From Ectopseudomonas chengduensis (GTDB taxonomy: Bacteria; Pseudomonadota; Gammaproteobacteria; Pseudomonadales; Pseudomonadaceae): DNA of 64,000 bases. The notes below the pieces were generated by a model, which saw only the letters and a program-made list of their open reading frames with translations, made no database searches and was not told the DNA's origin. Below, piece after piece: positions 8,163 to 16,018 of the stretch (position 1 is the first letter of the stretch; the number at the start of each line of letters is the position of its first letter). The DNA lies in the NCBI RefSeq assembly GCF_015712065.1, contig NZ_JACFYZ010000006.1, positions 186,001 to 250,000 on the forward strand, written 5' to 3'. Both the position numbers and the translations under genes were made by a program.

Positions 8163-8863
8163 GGCTGCAGTCCGCCCCAGGGCATGTTCAGCGCCTGCTG
8201 GTAAGCCTGGCGCAGGTAGCCCATGTCGGCCTCGGGCATCGCGCCGCGGTGCCGCTCCAGTTGGCCCAGATCGCGTCGCGCGGCGCTGGAGGCGCGCCAG
8301 CGGCGACGGCTTTTTTCCAGATCCAGCAAGGCGATGTCCACATCACCATCGCCACGCAGCTTGATGAACAGGTGTTTGGCGTAGCAGCAGCCGTGTTGCC
8401 AGCCGCCCAGGTGCAGGCGTGCCAGGGTGACTGCCAGGCGCTGCAACATCCGTTGATTGAGTTGCGGCGTATGCGCCTCCTCGTACCACTGTTCCAGGCT
8501 GACGAAGCCCAGCAGCGCTTCGGTGACCAACAGTGCCTGCCACTGTCCGCTCTGTTTGCGTGCGGCGCAGTAGACGATGTTCGGCGTGCGTACACCCAGG
8601 CGGGCGAGGGCGCGGTAGGCCTGCAGCTCACGCAGGATGGTTGGCCGTCCCCCGGGGTGGCGCAGCGAACGGTAGATATGCCCGCTCTGGCGCTTGCAGA
8701 ACAGCAGGGGCCGGCTTGTGTCCCAGTGTTGCAGCAGGCGCACGCCACTTTCGCCGCCGCGTCGCTGATTGGCGGGCTCGACCCATTCCCCAGGGCTGTG
8801 CCACCAGCGGTCGAATTCGGTCGACGGCAGGGCGGCCAGTGCCTGTTCACTGAGGATGCCCAT
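8159..8863 (-). CDS. inaA: InaA-like lipopolysaccharide kinase family protein
   Basis: 234 residues from the ATG at 8863, one base after the stop of the methyltransferase gene. The pattern is that of the Kdo/WaaP family of protein-kinase-like LPS kinases: RHPGGRPTILRELQAYRALARLGVRTPNIVYC (lysine/glutamate region), LARLHLGGWQHGCCYAKHLFIK (catalytic-loop equivalent) and IALLDLEKSRRR (DFG-like metal site). The enzyme would act at the cytoplasmic face on core sugars of lipopolysaccharide. In other pseudomonads inaA sits with the same methyltransferase next to colRS and is under ColR control, and the same order is seen here. The substrate is inferred, not shown. Confidence 0.85.
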   Translation of the reverse strand: MGILSEQALAALPSTEFDRWWHSPGEWVEPANQRRGGESGVRLLQHWDTSRPLLFCKRQSGHIYRSLRHPGGRPTILRELQAYRALARLGVRTPNIVYCAARKQSGQWQALLVTEALLGFVSLEQWYEEAHTPQLNQRMLQRLAVTLARLHLGGWQHGCCYAKHLFIKLRGDGDVDIALLDLEKSRRRWRASSAARRDLGQLERHRGAMPEADMGYLRQAYQQALNMPWGGLQP

Positions 8864-8864
8864 C

Positions 8865-9554
8865 TCAGGCCACCTTGCGCAGGACGTAGGTGCGCCACAT
8901 GGCGTAGCCGGGCAGGAAGTCCAGATGGCCGAGCATGTTGAAGCCGGCCTGACGGAATTCATCCTCCAGCGTACTCCGGGCGACGACGAAGCGGTTCTGG
9001 TTTTCCGCGGCGCGGCCCTGTGCGGCGCGGCGGGCCTCCAGGCGCTGGCGTTTCCAGGCCTTGTAGTTGCCATCGACCCACAGCGAAACGATCACCGTAT
9101 CGCGGCTGACGCGATGAAACTCGCGAAGGATGGCCAGGCGGTGTTCGGCCGATTCGATGTGATGCAGCAGGCGGATGCAGAAGATGCAGTCCACCGCATT
9201 GGCGCCCAGGTCGATAGCGAAAGCGGAGGTGCGGAAGCTGGTGACCCGCGTCACCACCTCGGGAGCCTGTGCGGCGCGCGCGGTGGCGAGCATGTCGGCC
9301 GAGTTGTCGGCGGCAAAGATCACCCGGTTCGGCTGTTCGCAGAGCATCAGCCAGAAGCGCCCAGCACCGCAGGGCAGGTCAAGCACCAGGTTCGGTTCAT
9401 CGGCCATCTGCAGCGCACGGCGCGCCACCTGCACGTCGCGCCAGTGCGACAGGCGCCGGGACAGGCCGTCCTGATGCTTGTGCAGGTATTGCTGGGCGTG
9501 CTCGAAATCGTACTTGCGGGAAAAATCCAGTTCGATGGGGCTAGGCTTGGGCAT
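8865..9554 (-). CDS. Class I SAM-dependent methyltransferase (ColRS-linked)
   Basis: 229 residues. The Rossmann motif I is LVLDLPCGAGRFWLML near residue 56. Motif II is VIFAADNSADML, and the post-motifs DCIFCIRLLHHIE and RDTVIVSLWVDG complete a methyltransferase-11-type fold. It is cytoplasmic. In related species this gene and the following inaA/wapQ form a ColR-controlled operon affecting outer-membrane properties; the acceptor is not established from sequence. The upstream gap of 81 bases contains a tandem TTGACG motif that starts on the colS stop codon. Confidence 0.85.
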   Translation of the reverse strand: MPKPSPIELDFSRKYDFEHAQQYLHKHQDGLSRRLSHWRDVQVARRALQMADEPNLVLDLPCGAGRFWLMLCEQPNRVIFAADNSADMLATARAAQAPEVVTRVTSFRTSAFAIDLGANAVDCIFCIRLLHHIESAEHRLAILREFHRVSRDTVIVSLWVDGNYKAWKRQRLEARRAAQGRAAENQNRFVVARSTLEDEFRQAGFNMLGHLDFLPGYAMWRTYVLRKVA

Positions 9555-9601
9555 GACGAATGTCCCTTGATGGATACGTTCGTCACCCTAAAGAGCCAGG
9601 C

Positions 9602-9639
9602 ATCAAGTTCACGTCAAAGGGATGTGAAAATTTCGTCAA
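9602..9639 (-). promoter_or_regulatory. Tandem motif, candidate ColR binding site
   Basis: On the minus strand TTGACGA-N3-TTTCAC begins at 9639, and a second TTGACG starts exactly 22 bases later (two helical turns). The first T is 85 bases before the methyltransferase ATG. The TTTTCAC end agrees with the ColR box I remember from P. putida, although the spacing is about one base longer. A matching arrangement occurs at 11596-11633. Confidence 0.55.
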
Positions 9640-10904
9640 GCGTCCCCGTTCAGTGTCACGCGAAAGCGTGTATGCCCCGGTTCGCTCTGCAGGCTGACCT
9701 GCCAGCCCTGTTTGGCGCAGATGCGTTTGACCAGCGACAGCCCCAGGCCCAGCCCTTCACCGCGGGCCTGCAAGCCGCGGACGAAGGGCTGGAAGATGCG
9801 CTCGCGCTGCTCGGCGGGAATGCCGGCGCCGCTGTCCTCGATACGGAAGGCCCCCTGTTCGAGGATCAGGCGCACACTGCCGCGTTCGGTGTAATGCAGG
9901 GCATTGCGCAACAGGTTGGCCATCACCGTGCCGAGAAAGGTGGCGTTGTAACGGCCGTCGTCCTGGCCTTCCTCGGTCAATTGGAAGTCCAGCCCCTTCT
10001 CCTTCATCAAGACGCTCCAGCGGCTGGCCTGCTCATGAGCGATACCGGCGAGCGTGCGGTCGCCGCCGAAGGCCGCTTCGTTGCTCTTGTCCCGCGCCAG
10101 TTGCAGGAAGGTCTGCACCAGCTCGCGCATTTCCTCGCTGGCGCGGGCGATGCGCGCCACCTGTTCCTTCTCGCGCGGCCCCAGGGGCGCTTCGGCGAGC
10201 AGTTCGCAGGAAGTGGCGATGACCATTAGCGGTGTGCGCAGTTCGTGGCTGACATCGCTGGTGAATAGCCGCTCGCGCTCCAGAGACTGACGCACCTGGC
10301 CCAGCGTGCTGTCGAAGGCGGCGGCCAACTGGCCGATCTCATCGTCGGGGTAGTCCGGCGCCAGGGGCGGCGCCAGTGGGTGCAGCTGGTCGCGATGGCG
10401 CACCTGCTGGGCCAGACGGCTGACCGGCGCCATGACCTTGCGCGCCATCATCAGGCCCAGGCCCCAGGCGGCCACCACCGTTATCAGGAAGCCGGCCAGC
10501 ACCACGTTGAACAGCGCATTCTCGCGGGCTTCGAATTCCTGCTGTTCCTGCACCAGCATGTAGGTCTCGCCGTTGATCTTCTGTACGTAGATGTAAAACG
10601 CCTCGTCGCCGCTGACCACTTCGTTGAATCCCTCCTGCAGGCCGGCGTACTGCTGGGGAATCAGGTATTGGTCGTGGTAGGAGGAGAAGAACTGCGTACT
10701 GCTGTCCAGGCGCGGCGGGCGGCCCTGGCGGATGTCCTCGTTGAGCGTTTCGCCCAGCTCGCGGCTCATCTCCTGGGAAACCAGGTGCTCCTCGATGAAG
10801 TGCACTACACCGACGATGCTCAGCGAGAACAGGCCGCTGACCATCACCGTCATCAATACGAAGGCGATCAGAATCCGCCGTTCGAAGGGCTGCTTAGACA
10901 GCAT
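9636..10904 (-). CDS. colS: Sensor histidine kinase ColS
   Basis: 422 residues from the ATG at 10904, overlapping the end of colR by 11 bases. Transmembrane segments lie at about residues 11-33 and 133-153 and enclose a ~100-residue periplasmic sensor. HAMP follows, then the phosphoacceptor box FTSDVSHELRTPL, the N box ANLLRNALHYT and the G boxes IEDSGAGIP and GLGLGLSLV. The periplasmic part contains EQQE close to the second membrane segment, an ExxE motif like that reported to bind zinc or iron in P. putida ColS. The kinase phosphorylates ColR and controls envelope-maintenance genes. The linked response regulator and downstream methyltransferase-inaA genes support the name. Confidence 0.88.
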   Translation of the reverse strand: MLSKQPFERRILIAFVLMTVMVSGLFSLSIVGVVHFIEEHLVSQEMSRELGETLNEDIRQGRPPRLDSSTQFFSSYHDQYLIPQQYAGLQEGFNEVVSGDEAFYIYVQKINGETYMLVQEQQEFEARENALFNVVLAGFLITVVAAWGLGLMMARKVMAPVSRLAQQVRHRDQLHPLAPPLAPDYPDDEIGQLAAAFDSTLGQVRQSLERERLFTSDVSHELRTPLMVIATSCELLAEAPLGPREKEQVARIARASEEMRELVQTFLQLARDKSNEAAFGGDRTLAGIAHEQASRWSVLMKEKGLDFQLTEEGQDDGRYNATFLGTVMANLLRNALHYTERGSVRLILEQGAFRIEDSGAGIPAEQRERIFQPFVRGLQARGEGLGLGLSLVKRICAKQGWQVSLQSEPGHTRFRVTLNGDA

Positions 10905-11577
10905 CGGCGCTCTCCGCCAGGCGATAACCGACACCATGGATGGTGTGCAGCAGGGGAGTGGGGAAGGGCTTGTCGAGCACCTGACGCAGTTGGTGGATGT
11001 GGCTGCGCAGGCTGTCGCTGTCCGGGCAGTCGTCGCCCCACAGGGATTCCTCCAGCGCCTCGCGCCGCACCACAGCCGGGCTGCGCTGCATGAGGATGGC
11101 CAGCAGCTTGAGACCCAACGGGTTGAGCTTGAGCGGCTGACCGGCGCGGCTGACGTACAGGGTGTCGAGGTCGTAGCTGAGGTCGGCGACCTGCAGCTGG
11201 CGTTTGCGACTGCCGCGGCTGCGGCGCAGGATCGCCTCGATGCGCGCCACCAGTTCGGAAAGCGCGAACGGCTTGATCAGATAGTCGTCGGCGCCGGCGT
11301 TGAGGCCCTGCAGGCGGTCATCCAGGGCATCGCGTGCGGTGAGCATGAGGATCGGCACCTCGCTGCGCCCATCCTCGCGCAGGCGCTTGCATACCTGATA
11401 GCCGTCTATGCCGGGCAGCATGATGTCCAGCACGATCAAGTCATAGTGGCCGCTGCTGGCCAGGTGCAGGCCGCTCAGGCCGTCCTGCGCGCAATCGACG
11501 GAAAAGCCCTTGAGTTGCAGATAGTCGAGCACGTTGGCGAGGATGTCTCGGTTGTCTTCGATGACCAGAATGCGCAT
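10894..11577 (-). CDS. colR: OmpR-family response regulator ColR
   Basis: 227 residues. The receiver domain (residues 1-115) has the acidic pair in VIEDNRD, the phosphoacceptor in DLIVLDIMLPGIDGY, the conserved threonine in MLTARD and the lysine in LIKPF. A winged-helix DNA-binding domain of OmpR type follows, ending in TPLLHTIHGVGYRLAE. ColR binds direct-repeat-like sites near envelope genes; tandem candidate sites lie at 9602-9639 and 11596-11633. The stop overlaps the colS start, so the two are cotranslated. Confidence 0.9.
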   Translation of the reverse strand: MRILVIEDNRDILANVLDYLQLKGFSVDCAQDGLSGLHLASSGHYDLIVLDIMLPGIDGYQVCKRLREDGRSEVPILMLTARDALDDRLQGLNAGADDYLIKPFALSELVARIEAILRRSRGSRKRQLQVADLSYDLDTLYVSRAGQPLKLNPLGLKLLAILMQRSPAVVRREALEESLWGDDCPDSDSLRSHIHQLRQVLDKPFPTPLLHTIHGVGYRLAESADAV

Positions 11578-11595
11578 CGCGGGTTATTCCTGGGT

Positions 11596-11633
11596 TTGAC
11601 GATTCTTTCACACGGCTTTGACGAGCGGCTCAC
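11596..11633 (+). promoter_or_regulatory. Tandem motif, candidate ColR binding site
   Basis: TTGACGA-N3-TTTCAC at 11596-11611 is followed 22 bases later by TTGACGA-N3-GCTCAC at 11618-11633. The first T is exactly 85 bases before the ATG of the downstream gene, the same distance and repeat period as at 9602-9639. It lies between colR and that gene, so it could also affect colR. Confidence 0.55.
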
Positions 11634-11680
11634 GGCTCGCCTCGCACACTGCGGCACGTTCATCCTTCAAGGATCATACG

Positions 11681-12202
11681 ATGCCTCGGCTTCAATACGC
11701 GCAACTTCGTTATCTGGCGATCATCCTGCTGGCCTGGCTGGCAGTTTTCTTCCTCACACGCAGCGCGTTGCTGCCGCTGAGCATGGCCTGGGGTGCGACG
11801 ACCTCGCCCGCACCCTTGCAGGGCGTGCGCCAGGCCAATTGTGCGCAACCCCTGGATGCCCGTATCAACCTCTATCGCATGGCGCCCGATCTGTACCGCA
11901 CCGGGCTGATCGCTGCGCTGTATCGCGTCATCTATCAAGGCTGGAGCAAGGAACAGGCCCTGGCAGAAATGGCCGGCTGCAGCAGCGGGCGCTCGGCAAC
12001 CGGTCCACTGGGCCAGTTCGACAAGGACGTACCACGCTATATGGCCGAGCCGCTCTACACTCAGGGCTGGGATGACGGGTTTCGCCAGTGCGAGGACGTG
12101 CAGCGTATCGATGACAGGCAGGCACGCCGGGAGGAGCAGTGGCGCGATGATGAATGGCGCCACCATGTCGATCAGGCGACGGCCAAGGCACTGCGTCGTT
12201 AG
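11681..12202 (+). CDS. Small membrane-anchored protein of unknown function
   Basis: 173 residues from the ATG at 11681, which has AAGGA upstream. One hydrophobic segment at about residues 11-30 (YLAIILLAWLAVFFLT) would anchor it in the inner membrane or serve as an uncleaved signal. The remainder is polar, has two or three cysteines (QANCAQP, AEMAGCSSG, FRQCEDV) and ends in a highly charged helix (RRDDRQARREEQWRDDEWRHH-like). I do not recognise a family. Divergent placement from colR and a promoter motif shared with the methyltransferase-inaA operon suggest it belongs to the same envelope response. Confidence 0.7.
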   Translation: MPRLQYAQLRYLAIILLAWLAVFFLTRSALLPLSMAWGATTSPAPLQGVRQANCAQPLDARINLYRMAPDLYRTGLIAALYRVIYQGWSKEQALAEMAGCSSGRSATGPLGQFDKDVPRYMAEPLYTQGWDDGFRQCEDVQRIDDRQARREEQWRDDEWRHHVDQATAKALRR

Positions 12203-12221
12203 AAATTTCTTTATTTCCTTA

Positions 12222-12248
12222 TCAAGAGCGACTGAATCACGTCGATAA
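12222..12248 (+). promoter_or_regulatory. Candidate FliA (sigma-28) promoter
   Basis: TCAAG, 14 bases, then GTCGATAA. This agrees with the Pseudomonas flagellar sigma consensus TCAAG...GCCGATA except for one base and about one base of spacing. The start codon of the chemoreceptor lies 89 bases beyond the -10 element. Confidence 0.55.
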
Positions 12249-12337
12249 GAAAGAAGGGATTAGCGCAATCTCTTAAGGTCTTTTGCCAAGTGCGGCGAAG
12301 GATGTCTCGATTTCTGCGCGCAATGGGAGTTGCAAAA

Positions 12338-13963
12338 ATGTCGCTGCGTAATCTTTCTATCGCACCACGGGCTGCTTTGGGGTTCGGTCTAGTGGCTTTG
12401 CTGGTGTTGTTGCTTGGGGCTTTTTCACTGTTCCAGATGACCGAGATGCGCAAGCAGTCCGAGGCAGTCGATCAGGATTGGCTGCCAAGTGTGATGGCGC
12501 TGGGGGAGGTCAGCCAGGACATCCTGCGTCTGCGTGCCGTGACGCTGCGGCTGATGCTCAATCGTGAGCCGGACGAATTACAGCGCAACCTGCGTCTGGC
12601 CGATGACTTGCGCGCTGCGCTCAGTGAGGCCGATTCCTCATACGAAAAACTCATTTCCAGTAGTGACGAGCGTGGCCTCTATGAAGGCTTTCGTCGCGCT
12701 GAGGCTGGTTACCTGCAGGAGCAGGGCAAGATCGTCGCATTCGTTCGACAAGGTAACTTCGACGATGCCATTGCCGTGACCCGTGGCACGCTCAATCAAC
12801 ATGCCGATGATATGACGCGAGCTCTCCGTGAGCTTTCCGAACTGAACCGTAAGGGGGCTTCCGGGGCTGCTCGCGAAGCCGGGCGGGTGTTCGATTCGGC
12901 GCGCACTTGGGTAGTGGTGATGATGGCACTGGCGGCACTGGCCACCGTGGCCCTGGCATTGTTGCTGACCCGCAGTATCGTCGCGCCGCTGAGCGAAGCC
13001 GTGCGGGTGGCTGAGGTGGTGGCATCTGGTGACCTGACTCAGGTCATTCATGCTGAAGGTAGCGATGAGCCGGCGCGCTTGTTGGCGGCGTTGAAAAGCA
13101 TGCAGCAGAGCCTGCGTAACACCATTCAGAGTATCGCCGACTCGTCCAATCAACTGGCATCGGCATCCGAAGAATTGCATGCGGTGACCGAGGATTCGAC
13201 TCGCGGCCTGCACCAGCAGAACACCGAGATCGAACAGGCCGCTACGGCAGTCAACGAGATGACTGCCGCGGTCGAAGAGGTCGCGCGCAATGCTGTGAGC
13301 ACCTCCGAGGCATCGCGCGAATCCAATGCTACGGCGCAGCAGGGGCGCGAGCAGGTGCGCCAGACCGTGAGCTCGATCAGTCAGCTGGCCGATGATGTAA
13401 ATGGCACCGCGGGTGAGGTCGAGAAGCTGGCCGAGCGGGTCTGTGAGATCAGCAAGGTGCTTGACGTGATCCGCTCCATCGCCGAGCAGACCAACCTATT
13501 GGCGCTCAACGCTGCCATCGAGGCAGCGCGGGCCGGTGATGCGGGACGAGGCTTCGCTGTGGTGGCTGACGAGGTGCGTGCGCTGGCGCATCGCACTCAG
13601 CAATCCACCCAGGAGATCGAGCAGATGATCGGTGCCATTCAAAGCGGCACCGATCAGGCGGTCGGTTCGATGCAGAGCAGCAACAGTCGCGCCCGCTCCA
13701 CCCTTGAGGTGGCCCAGGCTGCGGGCACGGCGCTGGAGTTGATCACTCAGGCGATTTCCTCGATCAACGAGCGCAACCTGGTGATTGCCAGCGCGTCGGA
13801 AGAGCAGGCTCAGGTGGCGAGGGAAGTGGATCGCAATCTGGTCAATATTCGCGATCTGTCGCTGCAGAGTTCGGCGGGTGCCAACCAGACCAGTGCGGCT
13901 AGCCAGGAGCTGTCGCGTCTGGCGATCGACCTGAACAACCTGGTAGCGCGCTTCAAGGTCTGA
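12338..13963 (+). CDS. Methyl-accepting chemotaxis protein, 4HB type
   Basis: 541 residues from the ATG at 12338 (GGGAG eight bases upstream). Transmembrane helices lie near residues 12-32 and 188-211. The ~155-residue periplasmic part between them is all-helical and fits a four-helix-bundle ligand domain. HAMP (to ~265) and a long cytoplasmic coiled coil follow, with the conserved tip [38 protein letters not shown]. The receptor would signal to CheA/CheW at a cell pole. The ligand is not predictable. It ends at a bidirectional terminator shared with fabB. Confidence 0.92.
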   Translation: MSLRNLSIAPRAALGFGLVALLVLLLGAFSLFQMTEMRKQSEAVDQDWLPSVMALGEVSQDILRLRAVTLRLMLNREPDELQRNLRLADDLRAALSEADSSYEKLISSSDERGLYEGFRRAEAGYLQEQGKIVAFVRQGNFDDAIAVTRGTLNQHADDMTRALRELSELNRKGASGAAREAGRVFDSARTWVVVMMALAALATVALALLLTRSIVAPLSEAVRVAEVVASGDLTQVIHAEGSDEPARLLAALKSMQQSLRNTIQSIADSSNQLASASEELHAVTEDSTRGLHQQNTEIEQAATAVNEMTAAVEEVARNAVSTSEASRESNATAQQGREQVRQTVSSISQLADDVNGTAGEVEKLAERVCEISKVLDVIRSIAEQTNLLALNAAIEAARAGDAGRGFAVVADEVRALAHRTQQSTQEIEQMIGAIQSGTDQAVGSMQSSNSRARSTLEVAQAAGTALELITQAISSINERNLVIASASEEQAQVAREVDRNLVNIRDLSLQSSAGANQTSAASQELSRLAIDLNNLVARFKV

Positions 13964-14012
13964 GGCACTGCCATTTCCCCTCCCGCCAGCGGCAGGGGGA
14001 AGCAGCACAAAC

Positions 14013-14040
14013 GAAAACGGCGCCCGAAGGCGCCGTTTTC
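14013..14040. terminator. Bidirectional terminator between chemoreceptor and fabB
   Basis: A perfect 12-bp stem (GAAAACGGCGCC / GGCGCCGTTTTC) with loop CGAA is flanked by A-rich and T-rich tracts, so it works in both directions. It lies between two converging genes. Confidence 0.88.
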
Positions 14041-14056
14041 TTTACCGCGGCAGCTG

Positions 14057-15277
14057 TTACTTGCCGGCCCAGCGCTTGAGCACCAGGGTAGCGTTGGTGC
14101 CACCGAAGCCGAAGCTGTTGCTCATCACTGTGTCGAGCTTGGCGTTCTCGACGGTGCTGAGCTGGATCGGCATATCGGCCACTTCCGGGTCGAGCTCGTC
14201 GATGTTGGCCGACGCGGCGATGAAGTTACCTTCCATCATCAGCATGCAGTAGATCGCTTCCTGCACGCCGGCAGCGCCGAGGCTGTGGCCGGACAGGCTC
14301 TTGGTCGAGCTGATGGCCGGGGCCTTGTCGCCGAATACGGCGCGCACGCCTTTGATTTCTGCAACGTCGCCAACCGGAGTCGAGGTGCCGTGGGTGTTGA
14401 GGTAGTCGATGGGGGTGTCGACGGTGGCCAGCGCCTGCTGCATGCAGCGGATCGCGCCTTCGCCGCTCGGAGCGACCATGTCGTAGCCATCGCTGGTGGC
14501 GCCGTAGCCGACGATTTCCGCGTAGATCTTGGCGCCGCGGGCCAGAGCGTGTTCCAGCTCTTCGACCACGACCATGCCGCCACCGCCGGCGATGACGAAA
14601 CCGTCACGCTTGGCGTCGTAGGCGCGCGAGGCCTTCTCCGGGGTTTCGTTGTACTGGGTGGAGAGGGCGCCCATGGCGTCGAACAGGCAGCTCTGGCTCC
14701 AGTGCTCTTCTTCGCCGCCACCGGCGAAGACCACGTCCTGTTTGCCGAGCTGGATCTGCTCCATGGCCTGGCCGATGCAATGCGCGCTGGTGGCGCAGGC
14801 CGAAGAGATGGAGAAGTTGACGCCCTTGATCTTGAACGGAGTCGCCAGGCACGCCGATACGGTGCTGCCCATGGTGCGGGTCACGCGGTATGGGCCGATG
14901 CGCTTGACGCCTTTTTCGCGCAGGGTATCGATGGCTTCCATCTGGTTGACGGTGGAAGCGCCACCGGAACCGGCGATCAGGCCGGTGCGCGGGTTGGAAA
15001 TCTGCTCTTCGCTGAGGCCGGAATCCTTGATCGCCTGTTCCATCGACAGATAGGCGTAAGCCGCAGCGTCGCCCATGAAGCGGAACAGTTTGCGGTCGAT
15101 CAGCTCTTCCAGATTCAGGTTGACCGAACCGGAGACATGACTACGCAGGCCCATTTCGGCGTAGGAGGGGTTGAAACGGATGCCTGATTTGCCCGCGCGA
15201 AGGCTGCCGGCAACGGCTTCTTTGTCATTGCCCAGGCAGGAAACGATGCCCAGACCGGTGATCACTACACGACGCAT
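14057..15277 (-). CDS. fabB: 3-oxoacyl-[acyl-carrier-protein] synthase I (FabB)
   Basis: 406 residues from the ATG at 15277 with AAGGA upstream. It catalyses condensation of malonyl-ACP with acyl-ACP, and is the elongation step required after FabA for unsaturated fatty acid synthesis. The active site triad is visible: the cysteine in [13 protein letters not shown] near residue 160, the histidine in [12 protein letters not shown], and the histidine in [10 protein letters not shown]. It follows fabA by 11 bases on the same strand, the classical fabAB operon. It is cytoplasmic. Confidence 0.97.
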   Translation of the reverse strand: MRRVVITGLGIVSCLGNDKEAVAGSLRAGKSGIRFNPSYAEMGLRSHVSGSVNLNLEELIDRKLFRFMGDAAAYAYLSMEQAIKDSGLSEEQISNPRTGLIAGSGGASTVNQMEAIDTLREKGVKRIGPYRVTRTMGSTVSACLATPFKIKGVNFSISSACATSAHCIGQAMEQIQLGKQDVVFAGGGEEEHWSQSCLFDAMGALSTQYNETPEKASRAYDAKRDGFVIAGGGGMVVVEELEHALARGAKIYAEIVGYGATSDGYDMVAPSGEGAIRCMQQALATVDTPIDYLNTHGTSTPVGDVAEIKGVRAVFGDKAPAISSTKSLSGHSLGAAGVQEAIYCMLMMEGNFIAASANIDELDPEVADMPIQLSTVENAKLDTVMSNSFGFGGTNATLVLKRWAGK

Positions 15278-15288
15278 GTGCAAGTCCT

Positions 15289-15804
15289 TCAGAAACTGTC
15301 GGTGGAGGTGAACAGGCCGACGCGCAGGCCTTCGGCGCTATAAATTTCGCGACCGTCGACGGCTACGGTGCCATCGGCGATGCCGAGGATCAGTGAGCGG
15401 CTGATGGTGCGCTTGATGTGAATGTTGTAGGTGACTTTCTTGGCGGTCGGCAGTACCTGACCGAAGAATTTCACTTCGCCGCTACCCAGGGCACGGCCGC
15501 GGCCCGGGTTGCCTTGCCAGCCGAGATAGAAGCCGACCAGCTGCCACATGGCGTCGAGACCGAGGCAGCCCGGCATGACCGGGTCGCCCTCGAAGTGGCA
15601 GCCGAAGAACCACAGGTCCGGATTGATATCGAGCTCAGCGACGATTTCGCCCTTGCCGTACTTGCCGCCGGTTTCGCTGATGTGAGCGATGCGATCGATC
15701 ATCAGCATGTTTGGGGCGGGCAGTTGCGCGTTCCCCGGGCCGAACAGTTCGCCGCGGCTGCAGGCGAGCAGATCTTCCCGGGTGTAGGCGTTTTGTCTTG
15801 TCAT
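15289..15804 (-). CDS. fabA: 3-hydroxydecanoyl-[acyl-carrier-protein] dehydratase/isomerase (FabA)
   Basis: 171 residues, the standard length. It dehydrates 3-hydroxydecanoyl-ACP and isomerises the product to the cis-3 form, committing carbon to unsaturated fatty acids. The active site residues are His70 in [13 protein letters not shown] and Asp84 in [10 protein letters not shown], in the numbering familiar from E. coli. It is the first gene of fabAB. An inverted repeat at 15932-15947, about 130 bases upstream, is a likely site for a fatty-acid-sensing TetR repressor such as DesT or FabR. Confidence 0.98.
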   Translation of the reverse strand: MTRQNAYTREDLLACSRGELFGPGNAQLPAPNMLMIDRIAHISETGGKYGKGEIVAELDINPDLWFFGCHFEGDPVMPGCLGLDAMWQLVGFYLGWQGNPGRGRALGSGEVKFFGQVLPTAKKVTYNIHIKRTISRSLILGIADGTVAVDGREIYSAEGLRVGLFTSTDSF

Positions 15805-15931
15805 GCGAGCTCCTCAATTGTCCCCACGCTTCTAAGGCTGGGCGAATCGTCCTGGCCGGCGACGTCTGGATAGGCGTCTGCCGGCAGCCTAGTCATAGAC
15901 TGTTGCGTTGTGGTGAAAGTCACAGCGCAGT

Positions 15932-15947
15932 GAGTACAGTTGTACTC
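15932..15947. promoter_or_regulatory. Palindromic operator upstream of fabAB
   Basis: A perfect 7-bp inverted repeat with a 2-base gap: GAGTACA-GT-TGTACTC. A further CTGTACT copy follows within eight bases. Position and form fit the TetR-family regulators (DesT/FabR) that tune unsaturated fatty acid synthesis; which protein binds is inferred. Confidence 0.6.
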
Positions 15948-16018
15948 TGCTGTACTGGCGTTGTCACAGGCACAGCAGTTTCTCCTTGTAACCCTACACT
16001 GTCACGGAAGCCACTCGC

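Noticed and set aside
13973..13999. Imperfect hairpin after the chemoreceptor gene (TTCCCCT...AGGGGGAA)
   Set aside because: The stem has bulges and no T-run, and a perfect terminator lies just downstream; it is more likely chance or a decayed REP fragment.
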